In this document: piece by piece, positions 1 to 7,185 of the stretch
How positions within the stretch are numbered: position 1 is the first letter of the stretch
Layout: each line of letters begins with the position of its first letter
Assembly: GCA_020832465.1 (NCBI GenBank)
Contig: JAFIER010000166.1
Span: forward strand, 1 to 32,117
DNA: 32,117 nt
Direction of reading: 5' to 3'
From: Bernardetiaceae bacterium
GTDB lineage: Bacteria > Bacteroidota > Bacteroidia > Cytophagales > Bernardetiaceae
Notes under the pieces: generated by a model
Database searches by the model: none
What the model saw: the letters and a program-made list of their open reading frames with translations, nothing else
Told to the model about the DNA's origin: nothing
Translations under genes and position numbers: made by a program

Positions 1-234
1 ACTTACTGCTTAATACAGCCAAGTATTAAATATCAAATGGGTTAGACTACAAACCCCACGCTATACAAAAATGTATAACAGCAGGTGGCAAAATAAAATA
101 TAGGCACTATTTTGTTAAATTAAAACAAATGTTATATCTTGGTATGGCTAAAAGCACTCGAGTTAGAACGCAAAAAAAGCGACATAGGTTGTATAAAAAA
201 CTATCATACACAAAATAATGCCTTAAAACAACAA
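1..234. other. Left-edge non-coding stretch
   Basis: I see no convincing gene here. The reading frame of the next gene is open back to a TTG at 139, but the extra 32 residues are polar, unlike a signal peptide, and would place the hydrophobic segment well inside the protein. No clear TAnnTTTG promoter match is visible. Confidence 0.4.
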
Positions 235-1452
235 ATGATGAAAAAGCCCAATACCAAAAAATGGCTACAAAACTGCCAAAAAGGCTTTGGTTATATCATT
301 TTATTATTTGCAATTACTACTTGCAAAACGCTCACTTACAAAGCAGAGAATTTTGCCTATATATATGCCATGCACAAAGATATGCACAGTAGTAGCGCAA
401 TTTTTGAACAAGGAGACTCCCTACTGCTATGCATTAGCATAGAAATACTATCAAACCACAGCGAATTAACGCAAATCAAAATCGAATACCTCAGCCACAT
501 ATATGCCGAATCTCCATTTAAAGTGCAATACTACCCTATCAATTCTATTCAAAAAAAACAATATTTTACCCATGCTATAAATCTAAAACAACATACACTC
601 TATAACGATGCCTTCTGCCGTATCAATTTTGAAAACAAACAAGGACAAAATATCATGCAACGCATTCAAAAATATGCAGACCGCAAACTGATTCCTATTC
701 CTATAAAGGATTTCTACCGCATCGGCGATAGCCTACAGCTACGCATAAACGAAAATCATAACATAGATAGCCTTGCCCTTTTTCATACAGACCAATACTT
801 CCTGCCCGCCTCGCCACCTATGCAAATTTATACCAAGCAAAAACAACTACTTGCCCAAAAAAAATATTTTTATTTGTATAAAAATCAGGCTGTTGGCATA
901 GAAAATATAGGCTTTTATTTCTATAAAAAGCAAAATAAAACCATAGGCTTTTCCGTCTGGAACAAAGAGTATCCTCAAAATCATAGTTTGAACGAACTGC
1001 TCGAGCCGCTCCTTTATCTATCCACAGACAAAGAGCAGCAAGAACTTGCCGATGCCAAAGAACTCAAAAAAGCAATGGACTACTACTGGCTACAAAAAGC
1101 AGGGGGCGATAAAGCATTAGCTAAAGCTCGCATTAAAAAATTTTATAGGCAAGTAGAAGAAGCCAATAGGTTATTTACAAACTACAAAGCAGGGTGGAAA
1201 ACCGATAGAGGTATGATTTATACCGTATTAGGAGAACCACAAGAGGTAGCCTTCTCTGCATATAGCGAAACGTGGACATACGAACCCAAACCTTGGCGAA
1301 AACAATCATTATCTTTTCGTTTTATAAAACAACCCAATGATTTTCAATACGCAGAATACAAACTTATAAGGCAATCTCACTACGCCTCAGGCTGGTATAG
1401 AAGTGTTGAGTTTTGGCGAAACCCTACTATGGAAAGCCACATGATTGAATAA
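235..1452 (+). CDS. GWxTD domain-containing probable envelope protein
   Basis: The C-terminal part carries the GWxTD signature (GWKTDRGMIYTVLGEP) followed by a WTYEP block, which defines the GWxTD family found mainly in Bacteroidota. The biochemical role of the family is unknown. I chose the ATG at 235 (a second ATG follows at 238) because it gives a lysine-rich start, a hydrophobic run (YIILLFAI) and a Cys at residue 30 in a weak lipobox-like context (ITTC, with Thr at -1). The frame also has a TTG at 139. The middle (about residues 60-280) is beta-rich by appearance and without recognised motifs. The gene stands alone, about 240 bp before the T9SS plug gene. The family call is firm; lipidation is uncertain. 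Confidence 0.8.
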   Translation: MMKKPNTKKWLQNCQKGFGYIILLFAITTCKTLTYKAENFAYIYAMHKDMHSSSAIFEQGDSLLLCISIEILSNHSELTQIKIEYLSHIYAESPFKVQYYPINSIQKKQYFTHAINLKQHTLYNDAFCRINFENKQGQNIMQRIQKYADRKLIPIPIKDFYRIGDSLQLRINENHNIDSLALFHTDQYFLPASPPMQIYTKQKQLLAQKKYFYLYKNQAVGIENIGFYFYKKQNKTIGFSVWNKEYPQNHSLNELLEPLLYLSTDKEQQELADAKELKKAMDYYWLQKAGGDKALAKARIKKFYRQVEEANRLFTNYKAGWKTDRGMIYTVLGEPQEVAFSAYSETWTYEPKPWRKQSLSFRFIKQPNDFQYAEYKLIRQSHYASGWYRSVEFWRNPTMESHMIE

Positions 1453-1499
1453 ATTAGCATAAGAACAAAGCTATATAAATATATAGGGCAGATTCATAG

Positions 1500-1555
1500 A
1501 GCACTAACATTGCCTTTTAGTGCAGCCTGCAAATATTGAATAAAATGTTAGTCCT
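1500..1555. repeat. Interrupted copy of the 33-bp palindrome family
   Basis: The left half-site AGCACTAACATTGCC (1500-1514) and right half-site TAAAATGTTAGTCCT (1541-1555) match the two halves of the dispersed 33-bp palindrome, but are separated by 26 bases instead of 3. A local inverted repeat, GCACTAA/TTAGTGC, lies at 1501-1523. It is in the 236-bp space after the GWxTD gene, where nothing else is evident. Confidence 0.45.
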
Positions 1556-1688
1556 AAGTTTTATTTTGAACAGACACGGTAGGCTTCTCCTTATTTGTTT
1601 TTTAGCTAAAAAATCGTTTTCTTTGTGAAGGCTTCTTTACGTAGTAAACAAAAAATGTAAAAAATACCTACTCAAACCCCTTGATTTT

Positions 1689-3062
1689 ATGCAATATTAT
1701 ATGCCTTATTTTTATCGTTTCAATTTTTTGGCATTCATTTTTTTATGCCTTAGCCTCAACGCCTGCTTACCGCCTCCAAGCACTAGCGGTAGCCGTAGCA
1801 CTTCAAGCTCTACAGACTACCGCAATACAGAAATAAGAGACTACCCTTACTATAAAGATATTGAATTTCGTACAGAAGACTGGACTTATGATGATTACAT
1901 ACGTACGGTTATGCTTTTTCCACGTGGCGGTGGCATTCAAGCGCAACGTGTGCCTCCGATAGTGCCGTTAGCAGAAGTACCGCTTTTAGAATTGCATTTT
2001 GATGAGCTGGGCAATAGCCCCCACGATTATGAAGTAAAAATTATAAGTTGCGATATGGACTGGAGCATTTCGGATAGGCAAGATATGGAGTTTTTAGATG
2101 ACTACAATGAGTTTCCTATTCGGGATTATGAGCTTTCTTTCAATACAAAAACGCCTTTTGTACATTATCGTTTTTCGCTTCCACCGCTCAAACTACCAGG
2201 CAATTATGTCATTAAAGTTTATCACAACGACGAAGAAAATGTAGTCCTATCGCGCCGTTTTATGGTTTATAGCCAAGATGCTGGTGTGAGTTTAAGTCGA
2301 GGTGTTGTATCAGGAGGCGAGCATGCCTTATCTAATCAGCAATTAGAGTTTCAAGTAAACTACGGTAGGCTTCAGCAGGTTTTTAGTCCTAAGGAACAAA
2401 TCAAAGTTGTGCTAAGACAAAATTATCGCTGGGATAATGCAATTTATGGCTTAGAACCTGCTTTTGTGCGTGCGCATGAAAGAAGCCTTGATTATCGTTT
2501 TGTCAATTTTGAAAATAATTTTCAGGGTGGTAATGAGTTTCGTATGTTTAATGCACAAAACCTACGGCAATTTGGATTTTGGATAGATAGCATTAGAGTT
2601 GGAGAGCGTGTAGATGAAATTTTTTTACGCCGAGACCAGCCCCGTGCTGACTTTGCCTATACAAGGCGATTCAATGACATAAATGGTTATTTTTGGGTAA
2701 ATAACGAGCTAGGGCAAAACCCTTTTCTACAAAGCGACTACCTCAAAGTACACTTTTTTCTTTATACCGTACAGCCACTACCTGGCGATGTATATGTATA
2801 TGGGCAAATGTCGGATTGGCGCACTCAAGAGCGGTTTAAAATGCAATTTGATGCCCGTCGTGGTGTGTATAGCGCAGAAGTTTTGCTCAAACAAGGACTT
2901 TATAATTATATGTACACCTTAGTACGACCAGATGGAACCCGTGATGACTATGCCATTGAAGGGAGCTATTTCCAAACTGAAAATGAATACGATATACTCG
3001 TATATTACCGACCGCCAGGCGAACGTAGCGACCTACTCGTAGGATACGGACGAAATAGATAA
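1689..3062 (+). CDS. Type IX secretion system plug protein (DUF5103 family lipoprotein)
   Basis: The 457-residue product matches the DUF5103/T9SS plug family, which in Flavobacterium was found bound to the SprA translocon and proposed to close its outer-membrane pore. An N-terminal hydrophobic stretch ends in LSLNAC with Cys26, a good lipobox. The body starts with a conserved DYPYYKDIEFRTEDW-like segment and includes YEVKIISCDMDWS and an immunoglobulin-like C-terminal region (VYVYGQMSDW). The start is ATG 1689; ATG 1701 gives an equally good signal peptide. It is apparently monocistronic: no other T9SS genes are adjacent, which is usual because these genes are scattered. It implies that the organism exports proteins by the type IX route. 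Confidence 0.85.
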   Translation: MQYYMPYFYRFNFLAFIFLCLSLNACLPPPSTSGSRSTSSSTDYRNTEIRDYPYYKDIEFRTEDWTYDDYIRTVMLFPRGGGIQAQRVPPIVPLAEVPLLELHFDELGNSPHDYEVKIISCDMDWSISDRQDMEFLDDYNEFPIRDYELSFNTKTPFVHYRFSLPPLKLPGNYVIKVYHNDEENVVLSRRFMVYSQDAGVSLSRGVVSGGEHALSNQQLEFQVNYGRLQQVFSPKEQIKVVLRQNYRWDNAIYGLEPAFVRAHERSLDYRFVNFENNFQGGNEFRMFNAQNLRQFGFWIDSIRVGERVDEIFLRRDQPRADFAYTRRFNDINGYFWVNNELGQNPFLQSDYLKVHFFLYTVQPLPGDVYVYGQMSDWRTQERFKMQFDARRGVYSAEVLLKQGLYNYMYTLVRPDGTRDDYAIEGSYFQTENEYDILVYYRPPGERSDLLVGYGRNR

Positions 3063-3099
3063 ACAAAGTACATACTGCACTATATGGAAAAATGAGCCT

Positions 3100-3132
3100 A
3101 TAAATAACATTGCTCAAAGAAATGTTATTTCT
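3100..3132. repeat. 33-bp palindrome, TAACA type A
   Basis: The left 15-mer is ATAAATAACATTGCT, the spacer CAA and the right 15-mer AGAAATGTTATTTCT. The two halves pair with each other apart from two positions. It lies 38 bp after the plug gene, so it could end or protect that transcript, but it has no clear T-tract. Confidence 0.8.
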
Positions 3133-3187
3133 GGCTAGCGATTTAATCTTTTTGGTAGTCTTAAAGATGTAATGCTCAAAGTCTTTC

Positions 3188-3220
3188 AAAACTAACAGTT
3201 CTCAAAGAACTGTTAGTTCT
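3188..3220. repeat. 33-bp palindrome, type B
   Basis: The left 15-mer is AAAACTAACAGTTCT, the spacer CAA and the right 15-mer AGAACTGTTAGTTCT. It is the second element in the same 296-bp intergenic space. Relative to type A, the stem bases change on both strands so pairing is preserved. Confidence 0.8.
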
Positions 3221-3358
3221 AAGCATTACTTGTTATACACTACCATCTTTTTGTTTACTTCGCTTAGCCCTGAGGTATTGATACTAAAAAGTATGACTTT
3301 TGCTTGTTATTTCCATATTATCTATTTTTTAGTTTACAACATCAAACTCACCAAAAGT

Positions 3359-3970
3359 ATGTATAGTTTTGTATTGATTTTTATTCTGACTTCGCTTTTT
3401 TTTGTCAGCGGTATGGCACATGCGCAAAATAAATCTGAGGGTACGATTCGCATAGATAAAATTCCGACCTCAGTAGAGGAGTTTATTCAAATGCGCGACA
3501 AAATTGCTACTACGCCAGCGGGCGGTGCAGCCACCATGATTGTTGCTCTTTTGATTTACGCAGAAAAACCCGAGTTAGGCTTACCTTGCTTAACTATTGC
3601 CATTGATAGAAACCAACTTAGCACAGGCAGTGGCGGCTATAAAGGATTCGTACCAAGTGCGGGGGATTTAAGAACAATTAAAGACCAGCTTGCACGTGCG
3701 CCCTACTTACCCAAATCGTATTTTGCAGGTACTTCTAACCAAAATGGATACGCACTACCCCAAAAATTAGAAATGCACTTCTCGAGCAATGCCTACAGTG
3801 GCAACGCTGCTGATGGTGCGATCAAAGTCTTTGTGCCATCTTCAGGCGCAGATAGTCCACGCCCTATCAATATGCAAGTAAACAACAGAGGACTTTGGAA
3901 AGCGAGTAGTTGGAGTTCGTTGCTCGTTGGCATTCGCAAACCCATAGTAGAAAATGATGATGACTTTTAG
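3359..3970 (+). CDS. Secreted DUF6935-like hypothetical protein
   Basis: I chose the ATG at 3359 because it begins a clean signal peptide (MYSFVLIFILTSLFFVSG, cleavage probable after AHA). The frame is open further upstream, to 3230, but that region contains a palindromic repeat. The mature protein begins with a conserved-looking block (TSVEEFIQMRDKIATTPAGG, then AATMIVALLIY) that resembles the DUF6935 family as I remember it. The C-terminus is acidic (ENDDDF). No catalytic motif is visible and the role is unknown. The product should be periplasmic or surface-located. Family assignment is from memory, so moderate confidence; the gene itself is well supported by the signal peptide and open frame. 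Confidence 0.65.
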   Translation: MYSFVLIFILTSLFFVSGMAHAQNKSEGTIRIDKIPTSVEEFIQMRDKIATTPAGGAATMIVALLIYAEKPELGLPCLTIAIDRNQLSTGSGGYKGFVPSAGDLRTIKDQLARAPYLPKSYFAGTSNQNGYALPQKLEMHFSSNAYSGNAADGAIKVFVPSSGADSPRPINMQVNNRGLWKASSWSSLLVGIRKPIVENDDDF

Positions 3971-3980
3971 TATATGCTAC

Positions 3981-4016
3981 AGCACTAACAGCGCTCACAG
4001 AACTGCTGTTAGTGCT
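3981..4016. repeat. 33-bp-family palindrome with a 3-bp insertion, type C
   Basis: Arms AGCACTAACAGC (3981-3992) and GCTGTTAGTGCT (4005-4016) pair perfectly. The centre is 3 bp longer than in other copies. It lies 10 bp after the DUF6935-like gene. Confidence 0.75.
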
Positions 4017-4056
4017 AAAATTTACGTTATAGCTGTCAAACGATTTATATGACTTT

Positions 4057-4200
4057 CTACTCGATTAATCCCCTAAATTTATTTGTGGGAAAGCGTATTT
4101 CCGTATAAAGTTTAGAAGAATCCATAAAAATAGCATCAGCATACTCTCCTGCCCTTGCTGGCAACAGAAGAAGAAACAACAACAACAGTTGCTTTGCAAT
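4057..4200 (-). pseudogene. Possible remnant of a small secreted protein, no standard start
   Basis: The 380-bp space 3971-4350 holds no gene with a normal start. On the minus strand a 47-codon open stretch from an ATT at 4200 to TAG at 4057 reads as a signal-peptide-like leader (KQLLLLFLLLLPARA) followed by GEYADAIFMDSSKLYTEIR and a short tail. A stop codon immediately precedes the ATT. It may be a gene remnant, or chance coding from the GTT repeats around 4165-4190. I do not recognise a family. Confidence 0.2.
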
Positions 4201-4248
4201 TTAACGATAAAATAATGACTTTATAGGTCTTTTTTGGTGCTTTTTTGT

Positions 4249-4256
4249 TATCTTTG
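4249..4256 (+). promoter_or_regulatory. Bacteroidota-type -7 box upstream of ackA-pduL
   Basis: TATCTTTG matches the Bacteroidota -7 consensus TAnnTTTG about 95 bp before the ATG of the fusion gene. No well-spaced -33 TTG/TTTG box is visible, so support is moderate. Confidence 0.45.
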
Positions 4257-4350
4257 AACCTCACTGAGGGCAGTTTCTATTGCAGATTTTGCCATCCAAT
4301 AAATAACAAAAAAATAAAATTTACCGTTTTTTATCGAACCATTTACTTAT

Positions 4351-6165
4351 ATGCAAATTGCAGTCATCAACTGTGGAAGTTCTTCTATCAAAGCCGAGAT
4401 TATAGATGTTTCAACTTCAAAAACCGTTATTTCTTTTCAAGCAGAGCGTTTAGGCAGTAGCTCTCCACAGCTTTTATGGGCTGATGGTAGCAGTGAGGCT
4501 ATCCCACAAGGCAATTATGAAGAGAGCCTATCTATTATTTTTAAAGCCGCTGCTAATCGTGTAGATACTGCCGCAATTAAAGCCTTTGGGCATAGAGTAG
4601 CGCACGGCGGTACAGACTTTACTACGGCTACCCTTATCGATGCCGAAGTCGAAAAAAGTATAGAAAAACTCAGCGAACTCGCCCCGCTACACAATCCGCT
4701 TAATTTAGCGGGTATAAGGCAAGCCAAAAAAGCATTTCCAAACCTACCTCACGTAGCCGTTTTTGATACCGCTTTTCATTACACACTACCCCGAAGGGCC
4801 CAACATTATGCTTTGCCCAAAGTATGGGTAGAAAAATATGGTATCAGAAGATACGGATTTCACGGCACAAGCCATCAGTTTGTCGCCCAACAAGCTGCTA
4901 ACTTTTTAAAAACACCTGTAGAGCAACTCCGTCTGATTAGCTGCCACTTAGGCAGTGGCGCCAGCGTAGCCGCTATTGAGTTTGGACGCTCCGTAGAAAC
5001 CAGTATGGGTATGACACCGCTCGAAGGACTTGTTATGGGCACTCGTTCTGGTGATCTAGACCCCGGCATTATACTAGACGTCATGCAAAAAGAAAATCTA
5101 ACCGTCTCGGAAATGTCTGAAATGCTCAATAAAGAAAGTGGATTAAAAGGCTTCTCAGGCATTGGTAGTGATATGAGAGACTTACAAGAACAAGCTGCTC
5201 AAGGCAACGATGACGCAAGGCAAGCTATTCATGTATTCAATCACCGCTTGCGAAAATATATTGGTGCTTATGCCGCTATTATGGGAGGCGTAGATGCAAT
5301 TATTTTTACAGGTGGAATTGGCGAAAATAGCCAAACCATACGCCATAGCGCCAGCCAAAGATTAGACTTCTTAGGGGCAATCATAGACGAAGAAGCCAAC
5401 CACGACGCACGCCTCAGCGCAGATAAACCTGTTATTGATATTTCTATGCCCAATAGCAGATGCAAAATTTTGGCTATAAGAACTGACGAGCAACGTGCTA
5501 TTGCCGAGCAAACCGCCGACTTTATAAGCGAAAAATACAAAGTAAATACTATACTGCAAATTCCCGTAGCCGTATCAGCAAGGCATGCACATCTGACACA
5601 AAAAACCGTAGAAAAACTCTTCGGAAAAGGCTATCAACTTACTAAGTTTAGAGACCTTTCGCAACCCGGACAGTACGCATGCCAAGAAACTCTTACCCTT
5701 ATCGGTCCGAAAAATAATATTGAAAAAGTTAGGATTTTAGGACCTACGCGCCCTGAAGACCAAATCGAAATTTCACGTACTGATGAGTTTATCTTAGGCA
5801 TAGATGCACCCGTGCGAGCCTCTGGTCATATTGAAAACACGCCTGGGATTATCCTCGAAGGCACTGAAGGACGGCGAGTCAATTTAAAAGAAGGCGTAAT
5901 TTGTGCTTGGAGGCACATACACATGCACCCCGATGATGCCGTAAAATTTGGCGTAGAAGACAAAGATGTCGTAGAAGTAGAAATTGATAACAAAGGCAGA
6001 AGTTTGATTTTTGGTGATGTACTCGTGCGCGTCTCTCCGCAGTTTAATTTAGAAATGCACATAGATACGGACGAAGCAAACGCTGCTGAAATCAGACCCG
6101 GCGATACAGGTGCCCTAAGGCATACAGGTTCAGAAGGGCATTTGCTCAAAAGAAAAATTAAGTAA
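4351..6165 (+). CDS. Fused acetate kinase - PduL-type phosphotransacylase
   Basis: Residues 1-395 are a full acetate kinase: the NCGSSSIK phosphate loop, Arg82, Asp139 (VFDTAFH), His171 (GFHGTSH), Arg232 (MGTRSGDLDPG) and Glu380 near the end of the kinase part. Residues 400-600 are a PduL-family phosphotransacylase, with the two His-rich metal-binding segments ARHAHLT (410-416) and RHIHMH (521-526). Together they would convert acetyl-CoA to acetyl phosphate and then to acetate plus ATP, or run in reverse, in one polypeptide. Acetate kinases are usually about 400 residues and separate from the transacylase, so the 604-residue length reflects a true fusion; the join near residue 396 has no stop. 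The gene stands alone between palindromes. The acyl chain could be propionyl rather than acetyl. Confidence 0.92.
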   Translation: MQIAVINCGSSSIKAEIIDVSTSKTVISFQAERLGSSSPQLLWADGSSEAIPQGNYEESLSIIFKAAANRVDTAAIKAFGHRVAHGGTDFTTATLIDAEVEKSIEKLSELAPLHNPLNLAGIRQAKKAFPNLPHVAVFDTAFHYTLPRRAQHYALPKVWVEKYGIRRYGFHGTSHQFVAQQAANFLKTPVEQLRLISCHLGSGASVAAIEFGRSVETSMGMTPLEGLVMGTRSGDLDPGIILDVMQKENLTVSEMSEMLNKESGLKGFSGIGSDMRDLQEQAAQGNDDARQAIHVFNHRLRKYIGAYAAIMGGVDAIIFTGGIGENSQTIRHSASQRLDFLGAIIDEEANHDARLSADKPVIDISMPNSRCKILAIRTDEQRAIAEQTADFISEKYKVNTILQIPVAVSARHAHLTQKTVEKLFGKGYQLTKFRDLSQPGQYACQETLTLIGPKNNIEKVRILGPTRPEDQIEISRTDEFILGIDAPVRASGHIENTPGIILEGTEGRRVNLKEGVICAWRHIHMHPDDAVKFGVEDKDVVEVEIDNKGRSLIFGDVLVRVSPQFNLEMHIDTDEANAAEIRPGDTGALRHTGSEGHLLKRKIK

Positions 6166-6221
6166 TAGAGCGTATAAGTACTTGTGCTAAAATAGTTTAT
6201 ACGCCTGATTAAAGCAACCTA

Positions 6222-6254
6222 AGCACTAACAGTGCTCAAAAAACTGTTAGTGCT
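6222..6254. repeat. 33-bp palindrome, type C
   Basis: The left 15-mer is AGCACTAACAGTGCT, the spacer CAA and the right 15-mer AAAACTGTTAGTGCT. It lies 57 bp after the ackA-pduL stop. Confidence 0.8.
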
Positions 6255-6329
6255 ACAATGATTCAAAAAAAAACCATATCTATGTAATATGCACAAACAG
6301 AATCTAAAACTCATAAATAATCTAACTCA

Positions 6330-6860
6330 ATGGAAAAAGAACAAGGCATAATCAATAAAGTAGCACAAAGCAGTGTGCAAACAATAGATTTAGAAGAGCT
6401 TTACCCGCAAGGAGAGCGCATTTTATACGATATAAAAGACAATCTTTTTGAGGGTATAATTCTCAAAGAAAAAGATTTTCGGGCTTTTGTCAAAGGGCAT
6501 AATTGGGCTGATTATGCGGGTAAGCACGTCGCTATTTGCTGTTCAGTAGATGCCATTGTACCGACTTGGGCGTATATGGTATTAGCCGCAGAGTTGCAAA
6601 ACTATGCCAAGACAATTGTTTTTGGAGATTTAGCTACCTTAGAAACTCGTATTTATCAAGACTTTTTCGAGAGCTGGGATGCCGAAGCCTACCGCCAAGC
6701 GAAGGTTGTTATCAAGGGGTGTAGCAAGCGTGAAGTACCCATAGCAGTGTATGTTGAAATTACAAGAAGGCTTGCACCTATTGCCAAACTTATCAGTTTT
6801 GGAGAGGCTTGTAGCAGTGTGCCTGTGTACAAAAACAAAAGTACGGGCAAGCTAAAATGA
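6330..6860 (+). CDS. DUF2480 family protein
   Basis: The 176-residue soluble protein matches DUF2480, a Bacteroidota family of unknown function. Recognisable blocks are IDLEELYPQGERILYDIKDNL, FRAFVKGHNWADYAGKHVAI, DAIVPTWAYM and a C-terminal KGCSKREVPIAVYVE segment with FGEACSSVPVYK. There is no signal peptide or membrane segment, so it is cytoplasmic. The conserved Cys residues (CCS near 70, KGCSK, GEACS) are notable; in related proteins neighbours are often iron-sulphur assembly genes, but none are nearby here. It is followed by a strong hairpin. Confidence 0.82.
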   Translation: MEKEQGIINKVAQSSVQTIDLEELYPQGERILYDIKDNLFEGIILKEKDFRAFVKGHNWADYAGKHVAICCSVDAIVPTWAYMVLAAELQNYAKTIVFGDLATLETRIYQDFFESWDAEAYRQAKVVIKGCSKREVPIAVYVEITRRLAPIAKLISFGEACSSVPVYKNKSTGKLK

Positions 6861-6893
6861 ACATGCTTTAAATCAAGACGCAACAAGTTCACG

Positions 6894-6947
6894 TTTAGCT
6901 ATTAGAACTGACATTTTTTTGAAATATGTCAGTTCTAATAGCTAAAT
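6894..6947. terminator. Long hairpin containing a 33-bp-family element (terminator)
   Basis: A 21-bp arm (6894-6914) pairs with 6926-6946, with T-rich sequence after the right arm. Its core 6904-6936 follows the same 6-3-6-3-6-3-6 plan as the dispersed palindromes, here AGAACT/GAC with GTC/AGTTCT. The inner bases AT also pair. It probably ends the DUF2480 transcript ahead of rpsA. Confidence 0.8.
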
Positions 6948-6998
6948 TTTTATACTAAAAAAAATGCCTTTAAAATTCTGTTTTTCAAATAGATTCAT

Positions 6999-7006
6999 TA
7001 TCTTTG
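6999..7006 (+). promoter_or_regulatory. Promoter -7 box of rpsA
   Basis: TATCTTTG, followed by CAG, is a textbook Bacteroidota -7 element (TAnnTTTG). The start of transcription would lie a few bases downstream, giving a leader of about 170 nt before the rpsA ATG. The -33 region is not clear. Confidence 0.6.
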
Positions 7007-7015
7007 CAGTCCGTT

Positions 7016-7160
7016 TGATACGACTTATTTTGCGAAGCCATTGAAAAACCTTCTTAGAAAGGGTTCGTATCAGTTTTATTTAAATTTATGTTACACTTAA
7101 AAATGCGGTAGCTTCGGTTATCGTGCGGTGCAAAAGCCTTTCTTCTGACAACTTTTGTAC
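7016..7160 (+). promoter_or_regulatory. Structured 5' leader of rpsA
   Basis: Three nested or successive stems can be drawn. The outer stem TGATACGA (7016-7023) pairs with TCGTATCA (7065-7072), enclosing AACCTTCT against AGAAAGGGTT. A hairpin GGTAGC (7107-7112) with a TTCG tetraloop pairs with GTTATC (7117-7122). GTGCAAAAG (7128-7136) pairs with CTTTTGTAC (7152-7160). Leaders of ribosomal-protein genes are often autoregulatory; that this one is bound by S1 is an inference. Confidence 0.5.
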
Positions 7161-7185
7161 GGCAAATTTTAATCTTACATTTATA

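Noticed and set aside
7123-7185. GTG start for rpsA at 7123
   Set aside because: It lies in the structured leader; the ATG at 7186 matches the family N-terminus.
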